From Carnobacterium sp. CP1 (GTDB lineage Bacteria; Bacillota; Bacilli; Lactobacillales; Carnobacteriaceae), in assembly GCF_001483965.1 (NCBI RefSeq), contig NZ_CP010796.1:62001-126000 (forward strand): DNA of 64,000 nt, in the 5' to 3' direction. Within the stretch, counting starts at the first letter, position 1. Every line of letters begins with the position of its first letter. The position numbers were made by a program, and so were the translations under genes. This document shows positions 22,826-31,535 of this stretch, piece by piece. Under the pieces are notes generated by a model. That model was not told where the DNA came from, did no database searches, and saw only the letters and a program-made list of their open reading frames with translations.

Positions 22826-23041
22826 ATGAATGAAGAAATATTATTAAAATCAATATTAACTAAAGTAAGACTAGGTCAATTTACAGGTGACGAGGAAACG
22901 TACAATGTCAAAAAAGAAGAGTTTTTAGATGCAATGGCTTTATTGGTACGAAACGAATATATAAAAGGACCATTTTATAAAGAAGGATTTACAGGAAAGC
23001 AAGAATTGACTGAAAAGGGAAAACAATATTTAGATAAATAA
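22826..23041 (+). CDS. Small winged-helix-like protein (71 aa), YjcQ-like
   Basis: VKKEEFLDAMALLVRNEYIKG and ELTEKGKQYLDK resemble the winged-helix fold of YjcQ-type phage proteins, which may be regulators. It has its own extended -10 upstream and a palindromic terminator downstream, so it is a stand-alone unit between early and late genes. The family assignment is tentative. Confidence 0.65.
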   Translation: MNEEILLKSILTKVRLGQFTGDEETYNVKKEEFLDAMALLVRNEYIKGPFYKEGFTGKQELTEKGKQYLDK

Positions 23042-23059
23042 GTACTTTCAAAAAAAGCT

Positions 23060-23081
23060 GACCTCAATTGAGGTCTTTTTT
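23060..23081 (+). terminator. Terminator of the YjcQ-like gene
   Basis: The perfect palindrome GACCTCAATTGAGGTC is followed by six T residues. Confidence 0.75.
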
Positions 23082-23131
23082 GGTACATAAAATTACAAAA
23101 CAAACACGAATGAGTGAGGTGGTGCAAATGA

Positions 23132-23929
23132 ATGGCTAGGTCAAGAAGTCCAAACCGGGACAAGGCCTTTGAAATATTCAAAGAATGTAACGGGATTATT
23201 AAAAACAGGACAATTGCAGAACAATTAGGAATTTCAGAAAAAACAGTTGGCGGATGGAAATCTAAAGATAAATGGATAGAGAAAACGAACGGAGTACTCC
23301 AATCAAACGAACGGAGTACTCCGTTACCTGCAACTAAGAAAAAAGGCGGACAATTACGTAATAAAAATGCTGTTGGCAACAAAGGTGGCAGTGCTCCAAA
23401 AGGAAACAAAAACGCTGTAACTCATGGCTTATTTGCTAAATGGCTTCCTGAAGAATCACAAGAGATTATGGAGGCCATTCAAAATAGAGATCAAGCGGAT
23501 ATGCTTTGGGATTCAATCATGTTCCAATATACAGCTATTATAAGAGCGCAAAAAATTATGTTTGTTCAGGATCAAGATGATATGACCAAAGAGAAAACTG
23601 GTGAATCATGGGGCGAATCGGGTGGAGGAGAAACATTTACAGTTCAGTTTGCTTGGGATAAACAAGTTACTTTTATGAATGCTCAATCAAGAGCCATGGG
23701 AGAATTAAGGTCTTTAATCAAACAGTTTGTCTCTTTTGCTGATGAAGCTGATGAACGAAGATTGAAGTTAGACCAAATGCAAACTGGTTTAGAACTAACC
23801 AAAGCCCAATTATACAGAGTTAAAGCTGAAAATGGTGACTTTGACGATGAGATAATTGAAGATGATGGATTCATGGATGCTATAAAAGGAATGGTCACAA
23901 ATAAAGAGGTGTGGCCAGATGAAGACTAG
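23132..23929 (+). CDS. terS: Terminase small subunit
   Basis: 265 aa. It starts with an HTH (AFEIFKECNGIIKNRTIAEQ, then LGISEKTVGGWKSKDKW, about residues 10-48) typical of the phage small terminase that recognises pac or cos DNA. A Gly/Lys-rich GNKGGSAPKGNKNAVTHGLF segment follows, then helical oligomerisation and TerL-contact regions. It overlaps the large subunit gene by 11 bp. GGTGGTG lies upstream of the ATG. Confidence 0.9.
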   Translation: MARSRSPNRDKAFEIFKECNGIIKNRTIAEQLGISEKTVGGWKSKDKWIEKTNGVLQSNERSTPLPATKKKGGQLRNKNAVGNKGGSAPKGNKNAVTHGLFAKWLPEESQEIMEAIQNRDQADMLWDSIMFQYTAIIRAQKIMFVQDQDDMTKEKTGESWGESGGGETFTVQFAWDKQVTFMNAQSRAMGELRSLIKQFVSFADEADERRLKLDQMQTGLELTKAQLYRVKAENGDFDDEIIEDDGFMDAIKGMVTNKEVWPDED

Positions 23930-25211
23930 ATTTAAACGGAAACGTGCAACATTTATATTCAGCCCGTTCTCTACTAAACAGCTTCAAGTTTTGAGTTGGT
24001 GGGAACATCCAAAGCATAAAGAGAAAGATGCAATTATATGTGATGGTTCTGTTCGTGCAGGTAAAACATTGATCATGTCATTGTCCTATATTATCTGGTC
24101 CATGCAGTCATTTGATGGCCAACAGTTCGGGATAGCTGGTAAAACCATAGGTTCCCTAAGACGGAACGTTATCAACTTACTCAAAACCATTCTTTTTTTT
24201 AGAGGATACAAAGTTAAAGACTTAAGAAGCGATAATATCCTTGAGATAACTAAAAAGGGAAAAACAAATCACTATTTTTTATTTGGTGGTAAAGATGAAT
24301 CCTCACAAGACTTAGTCCAAGGGCTAACGGCTGCAGGGTTCTTTTTTGATGAAGCAGCGTTGATGCCGAAATCATTTATTGACCAAGCAACAGCTCGTTG
24401 TTCCGTTGAAGGTGCAAAAATTTGGTTCAACATGAACCCTGAGGGACCCTATCATTGGTTTAAATTAGAGTGGATAGATAAGCTAATTGAAAAGAATGCT
24501 CTTCATATCCATTTTACAATGAATGATAACCCTTCTTTATCAGATCGAGTAAAAGAACGTTATAAACGCATGTATTCTGGCGTGTTCTATTTGCGTTTCA
24601 TCTTAGGCATGTGGGTAATGTCGGAAGGGATCATTTACGATAACTTTGATAAAGATACTATGGTGGAAGAATTACCAGAAGATGATGTATGCGATAAGTA
24701 TTATGTATCAATTGACTATGGGACTCAAAACCCAACAGTTTTTTTATTGTGGGGACGTCATAAAGGAACCTGGTATTGTTTAGACGAATACTATCACAGC
24801 GGGCGAGAAAGTAGCCGGCAAAAAACAGATAAGCAATACAGTGATGATTTAAGAGAGTTTGTAGGCAACAGAAAGCCGACGATAATCGTTGACCCTTCTG
24901 CTGCCTCTTTTATTGCTCAATTACGGAATGACGGCTTTACAGTCGAAAGAGCTAAGAACGATGTACTTGATGGTATACGTGCTACTCAAACGGCTATGAA
25001 TGAAGGCACAATTAAGTTTACGAGTAAATGCAAGCACTTATTTAAAGAATTTGCTTCTTATGTTTGGGATGAAAAGGCTGCTCTTAGCGGAACAGACAAG
25101 CCAATCAAAGAGCATGATCATGCTGCAGATGCACTAAGATACTTTGTATTCAAAGTTATCTTCAAGAAGCAAGCTAAGACCGGCAAGAAGTCTAAATACG
25201 GCATACGATAA
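23919..25211 (+). CDS. terL: Terminase large subunit (PBSX-type)
   Basis: 430 aa. ATPase part: Walker A CDGSVRAGKTLIMS (about residues 37-48) and Walker B FFFDEAALMP (about 142-150). Nuclease part: VSIDYGTQNPTVFL (first metal Asp, about 265), IIVDPSA and HDHAADALRYF near the end. This is the PBSX/SPP1-like terminase motor, consistent with headful packaging, although the att-bounded genome alone does not prove that. Confidence 0.95.
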   Translation: MKTRFKRKRATFIFSPFSTKQLQVLSWWEHPKHKEKDAIICDGSVRAGKTLIMSLSYIIWSMQSFDGQQFGIAGKTIGSLRRNVINLLKTILFFRGYKVKDLRSDNILEITKKGKTNHYFLFGGKDESSQDLVQGLTAAGFFFDEAALMPKSFIDQATARCSVEGAKIWFNMNPEGPYHWFKLEWIDKLIEKNALHIHFTMNDNPSLSDRVKERYKRMYSGVFYLRFILGMWVMSEGIIYDNFDKDTMVEELPEDDVCDKYYVSIDYGTQNPTVFLLWGRHKGTWYCLDEYYHSGRESSRQKTDKQYSDDLREFVGNRKPTIIVDPSAASFIAQLRNDGFTVERAKNDVLDGIRATQTAMNEGTIKFTSKCKHLFKEFASYVWDEKAALSGTDKPIKEHDHAADALRYFVFKVIFKKQAKTGKKSKYGIR

Positions 25212-25222
25212 GGAGGTAGCAC

Positions 25223-26626
25223 ATGGCGATAGCAATTGATAGAGAACTGGCAGGAGACATCGACAATCCTTCTACAGATGTTTTAAAGTACTGTATAGAT
25301 CAGCATCAAAAAGAATTAGAACGACTTCAAAAACTATCAGATTATTATGATGGTAAGCATGATGTTCTAGAACGAACGCTAGATAATGAAAATGCAAAGA
25401 ATAGTAAAGTGATGGTAAATAACGCGAAGTATGTGACAGATATGAATGTTGGTTTTTTGGTTGGTAACCCTATCTCGTATAGTTCCGGAAAGGATAAGAA
25501 CATCGATCCAGTGTTAGAAGTTTACGAAGAAATGGACGTTGTTTCTCACGATACAGAATTAGAAAAAGATTTATCTGTATTCGGCGTTGGTTTGGAACTC
25601 CTGTATTTAAGGAAAGTTCCGGGTAAAGAGAATGAAACAGAAATTAGAATTAAAGTAATTGATCCGCGAGGTGTCTTTCTTGTAACCGATGATACCATCG
25701 AAAAGAACTCATTATTTGCTGTCCATTACTATGAGAAGTTTGATTTAGCAGGTAAATCTACTGGTTGGCTGTTAAATATTTATACGCCTAAAAATATCAT
25801 TTCACGCAAGGTGAAAGATTTAGCTTTAAGTGGAATGACGCTAGTTAAAGCTATTCCTCAGTATTTTAATGGAGTACAAGTTATCGAATACCGTAATAAC
25901 GAAGAGAAACAAGGTGATTTTGAGCAAGCGATAACTTTAATTGATGCTTTAAACGTATTGCAAAGTGACCGCATCAGTGATAAAGAAGCCTTTATTGATG
26001 CATTGCTTATTATCTACGGCTTTACACTAGAAGGTAGTGTCAAAGATGGTTTGATCGAGGCGCCTGGTAAAGGGGAAGACGGAGCGGATGCTGAATGGCT
26101 GACTAAGACTTTCGATGAGTCCCAAGTACAGATACTCTCTAAATCAATTGAGGACAGTATTCATAAAGTTACTTATGTGCCTAACATGAATGATGAGAAC
26201 TTTGCTGGCAACATTAGTGGAGAGGCTATGAAATATAAGTTATTTGGCTTGTTGCAGTTAATGTCTATTAAATCACGCTACATGACGAAAGGTTTACGTC
26301 AGCGTCTGCAATTAGTTGCGAGTATGCTAAATATTAAAGGTGGAAACGTTGATATCAGTGGAGCTAAAATTAAAATCAAACCTAATTTACCAATTAATAC
26401 CAGTGACATTATAGATCAAATCGTTAAAGCAATCGATATACTACCCTTAGAAACACTTCTTTCGTGGTTGCCTGATATTGATGATCCAGGTGAAGAAATT
26501 AAAAAGCTGATTGAACAAAAGAAACAAAACATTGAATTAGCTAATAAAATGGGTGGACAAGGCGCTAGTCACGACAATTTAGACGACGAACCAGAGGAGG
26601 ATGAAGATGAAGTATCAGAAGATTGA
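25223..26626 (+). CDS. Portal protein (SPP1 gp6-like)
   Basis: 467 aa. The sequence YCIDQHQKELERLQKLSDYY at the start and NVGFLVGNPISYSS (about 75-88) match the SPP1 gp6-type portal, a dodecameric ring at one capsid vertex through which DNA is pumped. The C-terminal tail is very acidic (DDEPEEDEDEVSED). AAGGAGG precedes the ATG. Next to terL, as usual. Confidence 0.93.
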   Translation: MAIAIDRELAGDIDNPSTDVLKYCIDQHQKELERLQKLSDYYDGKHDVLERTLDNENAKNSKVMVNNAKYVTDMNVGFLVGNPISYSSGKDKNIDPVLEVYEEMDVVSHDTELEKDLSVFGVGLELLYLRKVPGKENETEIRIKVIDPRGVFLVTDDTIEKNSLFAVHYYEKFDLAGKSTGWLLNIYTPKNIISRKVKDLALSGMTLVKAIPQYFNGVQVIEYRNNEEKQGDFEQAITLIDALNVLQSDRISDKEAFIDALLIIYGFTLEGSVKDGLIEAPGKGEDGADAEWLTKTFDESQVQILSKSIEDSIHKVTYVPNMNDENFAGNISGEAMKYKLFGLLQLMSIKSRYMTKGLRQRLQLVASMLNIKGGNVDISGAKIKIKPNLPINTSDIIDQIVKAIDILPLETLLSWLPDIDDPGEEIKKLIEQKKQNIELANKMGGQGASHDNLDDEPEEDEDEVSED

Positions 26627-26882
26627 GAAAGAAACGTTTGCTGCTATTCAAATCCAGAAAGAAACCATCAATGATGCCTTACTATTTGTTGGTGATGTCT
26701 CTTTATCTGAAAAAGAGTTAGTTGACCTTACTAATAGCATTGAGTTCAAAGGTGTGTATGTTCAAACAGTAAGGGGTCCAGAGAAAGCGTCAATCGGTGA
26801 TTATATCATCAAAGAAGATAATAGTTATTCTGTTATGAGTGGTCCTTTTTTCGAATCACTATACGAGAAGGTGTCTGAATGA
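26607..26882 (+). CDS. Hypothetical protein between portal and Prp (91 aa)
   Basis: A short protein with alternating strands and helices (LFVGDVSLSEKELVDLTNSI). I prefer the ATG at 26607 because GAGGAGG ends 6 bp upstream; the ATG at 26601 is too close. It overlaps the portal gene end and, by 4 bp, the Prp gene. No family recognised. Confidence 0.65.
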   Translation: MKYQKIEKETFAAIQIQKETINDALLFVGDVSLSEKELVDLTNSIEFKGVYVQTVRGPEKASIGDYIIKEDNSYSVMSGPFFESLYEKVSE

Positions 26883-27190
26883 TCTATGTGACGATTGAAA
26901 AGAATGAACAAGATGAAATTGCATTATTTAATGTAGAAGGACATGCCGGTTATGCTCCTTCAGGTAGGGACATTGTTTGTGCGGCTGTTTCTGCATTAGT
27001 TGTTGCTACTGTCAATGGGTTGGAAGTGTTGACGGACGCATCAATTGATAAAGCAGTAAGTTCTGGGTTTACTAAAGTATTCATTAATAAACCCACATCA
27101 AGTAGTAATATTTTGTTACGATCTATGGTTATGTCACTCGAAGGAATCCAAGAGGAATATCCTGATAACTTGGTAATAAACACTATTTAA
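26879..27190 (+). CDS. prp: Phage-encoded Prp-like cysteine protease (YsxB family)
   Basis: 103 aa. The family motif GHAGYAPSGRDIVCAAVSAL gives a catalytic His at residue 22 and Cys at residue 34, the same numbering as in the Staphylococcus Prp protease. Host Prp cleaves the N-terminal extension of ribosomal protein L27 and, in phage 80alpha, structural precursors. Here the gene lies among head genes, not next to rplU/rpmA, so virion precursors are the likely targets: the scaffold, capsid and major tail proteins all carry the motif. Confidence 0.92.
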   Translation: MIYVTIEKNEQDEIALFNVEGHAGYAPSGRDIVCAAVSALVVATVNGLEVLTDASIDKAVSSGFTKVFINKPTSSSNILLRSMVMSLEGIQEEYPDNLVINTI

Positions 27191-27224
27191 TAAAACCTTC
27201 GTTTCTTTTTATATCTTTAAAGGA

Positions 27225-27230
27225 TATAAT
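27225..27230 (+). promoter_or_regulatory. Promoter of the DUF4145 cargo gene
   Basis: A perfect TATAAT in a 62-bp gap inside the head operon, 23 bp before the DUF4145 ATG. The -35 is poor (TTTCTT). Together with the terminator at the gene's end it marks an independently expressed moron. Confidence 0.5.
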
Positions 27231-27252
27231 CTAAAGAAAGGAGTGAACTTTT

Positions 27253-27885
27253 ATGGCAATAATTCCAGACAATATATACAAATATAATGATTACGATTCT
27301 GGTCGAGAATGGTACAAAACAATTCAACTGAGATCAAGAAAATTCACTTGTGCTAATTGTAGTTCCTATGTTGCTTCTGATGAAGGGTATGCAAAAGAGC
27401 ATCTTAATGATTACGATGGTGGAATATCTCCAGGTAGTTCGCTAGTTTACGGGATATATTTGTGTCCGCATTGTGATTTTCCAACCTATTTCACCGAAAA
27501 TAACGTACAGTTTCCGATGCCAAGTTTCGGAAAAGAAATAGCTGATTTACCTGAAGATATAGATTATCTTTATAATGAAGCACGGAGTTCTTTCTCTGCT
27601 GCGGCATTTACAGGGGCTGTATTACTATCGAGAAAAGCCTTATCAAATATAGCAATCCATTTTGGTGCTGAAGACGGAAAGCGTTTTGCTTTCTATGTTG
27701 AATTTTTAGATAATAATGGATATATTCCTAAAAATTCGAAAGCATGGGTTGATAAAATTAGGAAAATGGGAAACGATGCCACGCATAAGAAAGAGGCAAA
27801 AACGAAAGAAGAAGCAGAAACAACTTTAAAGTTTTTAGAAATGCTACTAGTAATAAATTTTGAATATTTAAAAGAAGACCTCTAA
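27253..27885 (+). CDS. DUF4145 protein with zinc ribbon, independently expressed cargo gene
   Basis: 210 aa. An N-terminal zinc ribbon (CANC, about residues 34-37, and CPHC, about 74-77) is followed by the DUF4145 helical domain: FSAAAFTGAVLLSRKALSNI and IRKMGNDATHKKEAKTKEE, the HEPN-like pair of helices with the conserved Asn-Asp-x-x-His. DUF4145 proteins often occur with restriction and other defence genes. It is flanked by its own promoter and terminator and splits the head operon, so it is probably lysogenic cargo and not a virion protein. Confidence 0.88.
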   Translation: MAIIPDNIYKYNDYDSGREWYKTIQLRSRKFTCANCSSYVASDEGYAKEHLNDYDGGISPGSSLVYGIYLCPHCDFPTYFTENNVQFPMPSFGKEIADLPEDIDYLYNEARSSFSAAAFTGAVLLSRKALSNIAIHFGAEDGKRFAFYVEFLDNNGYIPKNSKAWVDKIRKMGNDATHKKEAKTKEEAETTLKFLEMLLVINFEYLKEDL

Positions 27886-27900
27886 CCAGGTCTTTTTATT
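27875..27900 (+). terminator. Terminator overlapping the end of the DUF4145 gene
   Basis: AAGACCT (27875-27881) pairs with AGGTCTT (27888-27894), then TTT. It overlaps the stop codon. Late transcripts from upstream would have to read through it. Confidence 0.7.
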
Positions 27901-27924
27901 TTACCCAGAAAGGATAGTGACTAA

Positions 27925-29625
27925 ATGGCTAAAAAGAAAAAGAAGCTACCTTACTGGGATAGACGTGCAGTTGATCAAGACATAAAGGTTCATGAAGAAT
28001 TGAACGTTGTTGAAAACAAGATTATGAGGTCCTATCAAAAAGCTCAGTCTTATTTAACGGATGAAGTCAAAAAGATATATCGACGTTACCTTGCTAAAAC
28101 CGATTTATCAGAGGCAGATGTTAAACAGATATTAAACACTTCAGCTAGCCCAAATGAAATTGCAGAATTAAGTTCTCTGATCAAAACTGTAAAGAACTTA
28201 GATGTTAAAGAACAAATGCAAAACTATTTAACCGGGTTAGCAGTAAAGAGCCGTATCAGCCGTTTAGAAGACTTGAAGGCAAAGTCTTACCTAGTATCGA
28301 AACAAGTAGCAGACGTACAACTTAGTCGCTCTACTGACTATTATATTGACGTTATTAAAGAAGCTTATAACCAAGCTAGTGCTGAAGCGATCATTGGTAA
28401 GTCTGAATCAGCTTTAAGATTATACGATGATGGCCGATACCCAACTTATACATTCAATGATAAATATTCATTTATTGTTCTCAGAGATTCTGAAACGAAT
28501 AAGAAAATTAAAACGATTAAACTTAAAGATGACAAAGACATTCCAGAATTCAAGGAAATGTCTACTAAGCAAGTCCGGAACGTTCTTGATACAAACTGGC
28601 AAGGATCTAACTATTCTAAACGAATTTGGAGTGATACGGATCTACTAGCAAAAAAACTGGAAGAACTTTTTACTGTTGAAGCAATGACAGGTATGTCTGA
28701 AAGAGATATGGTTAAAGAGATTCAAAAGGTTTTTGACGTTTCTAGGGGTGTAGCTCGTCGTTTGATTAGAACTGAAGCAAACTATATGGCTGGCCAAGGA
28801 AAGCTTAAAGGTTGGATAGCACAAGGCGTTGAGTATTATGTCATTGTGGCTACGTTAGACTTAAGGACTTCAAAGATATGTCAGGATCAAGATGGAAAGC
28901 GATATAAAGTATCTGAAGCGAAAGTTGGCGTTAACTATTGCCCATTCCATCCTTTTTGCCGCTCAGTTGCAAGAGCTTGGTTTAACGAGAAGACGTTAAG
29001 CGGGAAACGATTCGCTAACGATCCAATAACCGGGAAACGATTTGAGATATCTCATGCAGATTCGTACAAAAAATGGGAACAAATGCTAATTGATCAGCAT
29101 GGAAAAGAAGACCTAAAGCTTGTCAGAAAGAAAGTTAAGAACTTCAATACTGATTTAGCACAACTTAATCGATATAAATCAGTAATTGGAGCGGAAAACA
29201 TACCTAAAACATTAGATGATTTTCAAGATATGAAGTATAATGAAGGTAATAACTATACTGAATTAAAGAGCCTATATCGTGATGTGAAGTGGCAAAAAGA
29301 TGCTTTTTCTAATTCATATACAAAATCAGAAAACAAAGTACCTTTTACTTCTGTACCAAATTCTGTTGCAGATGAACTGCTGTCAGACGGAATAGTAAAA
29401 CAAAGAAGGTTTTATGGTAAAACAGGGCAACCTAGGTTTGATATTGATTATACGGATCACGGAAATCCTAAACATCATAAAATTGTGCCACATATTCATG
29501 ATTGGACGTCATACGAAAGAAAGACTGGCCAACTAACAACAAAAAGAGAAAATAATTTAAGGGAATTAAGCACTGCAGAAAAAATAGTAGAGGATTGGAG
29601 TGAGAAAAATGGCAACAATGGATGA
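27925..29625 (+). CDS. Minor head (MuF/SPP1 gp7-like) protein with C-terminal toxin-like extension
   Basis: 566 aa. The MuF core occupies about residues 1-360: helical N-terminus, then SRGVARRLIRTEANYMAGQ and the metal-binding-like CPFHPFCRSVARAWF. After a linker (about 400-440) a separate domain begins, ending in QRRFYGKTGQPRFDIDYTDH and HHKIVPHIHDW (about 488-526), rich in His and Asp like a metal-dependent nuclease. MuF proteins with swapped C-terminal toxins are a known class of temperate-phage polymorphic toxins. The overlapping small gene downstream would be the immunity protein. The toxin activity is inferred. Confidence 0.88.
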   Translation: MAKKKKKLPYWDRRAVDQDIKVHEELNVVENKIMRSYQKAQSYLTDEVKKIYRRYLAKTDLSEADVKQILNTSASPNEIAELSSLIKTVKNLDVKEQMQNYLTGLAVKSRISRLEDLKAKSYLVSKQVADVQLSRSTDYYIDVIKEAYNQASAEAIIGKSESALRLYDDGRYPTYTFNDKYSFIVLRDSETNKKIKTIKLKDDKDIPEFKEMSTKQVRNVLDTNWQGSNYSKRIWSDTDLLAKKLEELFTVEAMTGMSERDMVKEIQKVFDVSRGVARRLIRTEANYMAGQGKLKGWIAQGVEYYVIVATLDLRTSKICQDQDGKRYKVSEAKVGVNYCPFHPFCRSVARAWFNEKTLSGKRFANDPITGKRFEISHADSYKKWEQMLIDQHGKEDLKLVRKKVKNFNTDLAQLNRYKSVIGAENIPKTLDDFQDMKYNEGNNYTELKSLYRDVKWQKDAFSNSYTKSENKVPFTSVPNSVADELLSDGIVKQRRFYGKTGQPRFDIDYTDHGNPKHHKIVPHIHDWTSYERKTGQLTTKRENNLRELSTAEKIVEDWSEKNGNNG

Positions 29626-29863
29626 TATCTTGTTCGATTTAGAAATAAACTATGAATTGGAATTTATTTATCAAGGACAGCATTATTATCTAGGGTATAA
29701 CGATGATGGATGTTTTGTATTAGAAAGCCCAGATAAAGAAATTGGAGCTACTCATTCTGATGATTACACTGAAATATTAGATATTCCTATCTTTGAAGAC
29801 GGGAAGACAATAAGAGAAGCTTTTAACGAAATAGAATTCACTTTTTATCAACCCAAAGATTAA
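29609..29863 (+). CDS. Candidate immunity protein for the MuF C-terminal toxin
   Basis: 84 aa from the ATG at 29609, which has GGAGTGAG upstream and overlaps the end of the MuF gene by 17 bp. Acidic, with a beta-rich fold (YELEFIYQGQHYYLGYNDDG) and EDGKTIREAFNEIEF at the end, a pattern seen in small partner proteins of MuF toxins. The acidity suits binding a basic nuclease domain. A terminator follows at once, so toxin and immunity genes end one transcription block. Confidence 0.7.
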   Translation: MATMDDILFDLEINYELEFIYQGQHYYLGYNDDGCFVLESPDKEIGATHSDDYTEILDIPIFEDGKTIREAFNEIEFTFYQPKD

Positions 29864-29864
29864 C

Positions 29865-29900
29865 AGCACGTAGCCAATTAAAGAGCTAGGTGCTATTTTT
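29865..29900 (+). terminator. Terminator after the candidate immunity gene
   Basis: Nested pairs AGCAC/GTGCT (29865-29869, 29890-29894) and TAGC/GCTA with a T5 tail. Confidence 0.65.
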
Positions 29901-29923
29901 GTACACTTTTTTAGGAGGTTCAT

Positions 29924-30121
29924 ATGGTCGATATTGAAATATCTATAACTGATATAGAGCCTACTTCTGATTTTATAGAAGGTATAGCGAATGTTGTCAG
30001 CTATCTACGATACAAAAACAACCCTACAACAACGGAGCAAAGAATCATTGATACGTACGATGATTTCGATAGTCGGATTGATAAGGACATAGATGGAAAA
30101 CCTAGTTTAAAACTACTGTGA
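29924..30121 (+). CDS. Hypothetical protein (65 aa)
   Basis: Acidic, beginning MVDIEISITDIEPTSDFIEG. No family recognised. TTAGGAGG lies 7 bp upstream of the ATG. Between the toxin-immunity block and the scaffold there are three small genes of unknown role; this is the first. Confidence 0.6.
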   Translation: MVDIEISITDIEPTSDFIEGIANVVSYLRYKNNPTTTEQRIIDTYDDFDSRIDKDIDGKPSLKLL

Positions 30122-30130
30122 GGTGATTAA

Positions 30131-30280
30131 ATGTTGTTTGTCAGATTATTCATTGCTTTAATCACCTTTGTTGGTATGTTTGGAGCAATTGGTGAAAGAG
30201 AAAACGATAAGCTGCGTTCTGGAATGGTAACAGTCACTTGTTTTGGGATTGTGGCTTTGTTAGGAACGTTATTGATTTAA
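30131..30280 (+). CDS. Small membrane protein (49 aa)
   Basis: Two predicted membrane helices, LFIALITFVGMFGAIG (about residues 6-21) and VTCFGIVALLGTLLI (about 35-49), joined by a charged loop (ERENDKLRS). The start ATG is 9 bp after the previous stop with TGAGGTG upstream. No family recognised. Confidence 0.6.
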   Translation: MLFVRLFIALITFVGMFGAIGERENDKLRSGMVTVTCFGIVALLGTLLI

Positions 30281-30299
30281 ATAGAAAAGGGGAATAAAC

Positions 30300-30632
30300 A
30301 TGGAAATCAAACAAATTGCTAAAGTTTGTCACAACGTCAACAAAGCGTATTGCGAATCGATTGGTGATGATACTCAAACTACATGGGAAGAAGCACCGAA
30401 CTGGCAACAGAAAAGCGCTGTTAGTGGGGTTTTGTTTCATTTAGAAAACGATGTAACTCCAGAACAATCACATGAAAATTGGCTAAAAGATAAAGTTGAA
30501 GACGGTTGGGTTTATGGAGATACAAAAGATGTGGAATTAAAAACTCATCCTTGTATCGTTCCTTATGATGATTTACCAATTGAACAACGTACGAAAGATT
30601 TTCTATTTAAAGCTGTAGTTGATTCACTCTAG
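30300..30632 (+). CDS. RyR-domain protein (110 aa)
   Basis: The segment PEQSHENWLKDKVEDGWVYG matches the RyR repeat (first described in ryanodine receptors and frequent in phage genes), preceded by IAKVCHNVNKAYCESIGDD and TWEEAPNWQQKSA. The phage role is unknown; nucleotide or ligand binding has been proposed for the family. A strong terminator follows, so the three small genes form one unit. AAAAGGGG precedes the ATG. Confidence 0.85.
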   Translation: MEIKQIAKVCHNVNKAYCESIGDDTQTTWEEAPNWQQKSAVSGVLFHLENDVTPEQSHENWLKDKVEDGWVYGDTKDVELKTHPCIVPYDDLPIEQRTKDFLFKAVVDSL

Positions 30633-30659
30633 TCACTCATTCCTGAGTGGCTATTTTTA
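30631..30659 (+). terminator. Terminator after the RyR gene
   Basis: AGTCACTCA/TGAGTGGCT stem (30631-30639, 30644-30652) with TTTTT. The following 180 bp to the scaffold gene hold no ORF or clear promoter. Confidence 0.75.
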
Positions 30660-30837
30660 TTGTCCTTTTCCTTGTTGCGGACACTAAAGAACAACTAGAA
30701 ACCAACTAAGTGTGTGAGTGTTTAATAACTTATATCGAAAAGCGAAAATACGTTGTGTGTGGGCCTTACGGTGTTCATGGGGCGTAAGTAGTTGATGTAA
30801 TGGTAAATGTTCATGGGCTAAAAAGGAGAGAAATAAC

Positions 30838-31518
30838 ATGCCAAAAATGTCTTTAAAAGAAAGTTTATTAAACAGTAAAAATTTGATGCCTTTAAAACTC
30901 CAACTATTTGCTGAAGGTGATGATCCTGGAGCGGATGCAGGAAACAATGGCGGTGAAGGAGAATTAGGCGGAGGTGATCCGGGATCTAATGGAGAAGGTG
31001 GCGAACCTTTAACATTTGCTTCAGAAGCTGAACGTGATAGTTATTTGGATAAGCGTACAGCGAAGGCTATTGAGACAGCTAAAGTGAAATGGGAAGCAGA
31101 AAAAGCAACAGCAATTGAAGCTGCTAAAACTGAAGCTGAAAAACTAGCACAAATGACAGCTGATCAAAAGGCTGAGCATACAGAGCAAGAACGATTAAAG
31201 AAAATCAATGAACGAGAAGCAGACATCACTCGTCGTGAATTGCGTGCTCAATCATTAGAAAAATTAGCTGAAAAGGAATTACCAAAAGAATTGATCGATG
31301 TTGTCGTGTTTACAGATGCAGATTCTTGTAATGCTTCTATTGATGCTATTGAGAAAGCATTTCGTAAATCAGTTGAAGATGGCGTAAATAAACGGTTAGC
31401 ACAATCAGCAGATGTACCAGGTTCTGGGAACACAAGCACTACTATTAGCCAAGGTGAAGCAATGGCCAAGCAATTAAACGAACAATCAAAACCAGCAACT
31501 AAATCATTTTGGGATTAA
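30838..31518 (+). CDS. Scaffold protein (phage minor structural gp20-like), Prp substrate
   Basis: 226 aa, highly acidic and helical, with long stretches such as KAIETAKVKWEAEKATAIEA, typical of capsid scaffolds encoded just before the major capsid gene. Residues 19-25 read LKLQLFA, the L27-like Prp cleavage motif, so the first 25 residues should be removed. A Gly/Glu-rich region (about 27-60) follows. Cut scaffold would then leave the procapsid. AAAGGAGAG precedes the ATG. Confidence 0.88.
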   Translation: MPKMSLKESLLNSKNLMPLKLQLFAEGDDPGADAGNNGGEGELGGGDPGSNGEGGEPLTFASEAERDSYLDKRTAKAIETAKVKWEAEKATAIEAAKTEAEKLAQMTADQKAEHTEQERLKKINEREADITRRELRAQSLEKLAEKELPKELIDVVVFTDADSCNASIDAIEKAFRKSVEDGVNKRLAQSADVPGSGNTSTTISQGEAMAKQLNEQSKPATKSFWD

Positions 31519-31535
31519 GAAGGAGGAAATAAATA

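Noticed and set aside
29400-29625. Assigning the MuF C-terminal domain to polymorphic toxin type 50
   Set aside because: The motif order I recall for that family differs from the one here, so no named toxin family is claimed.
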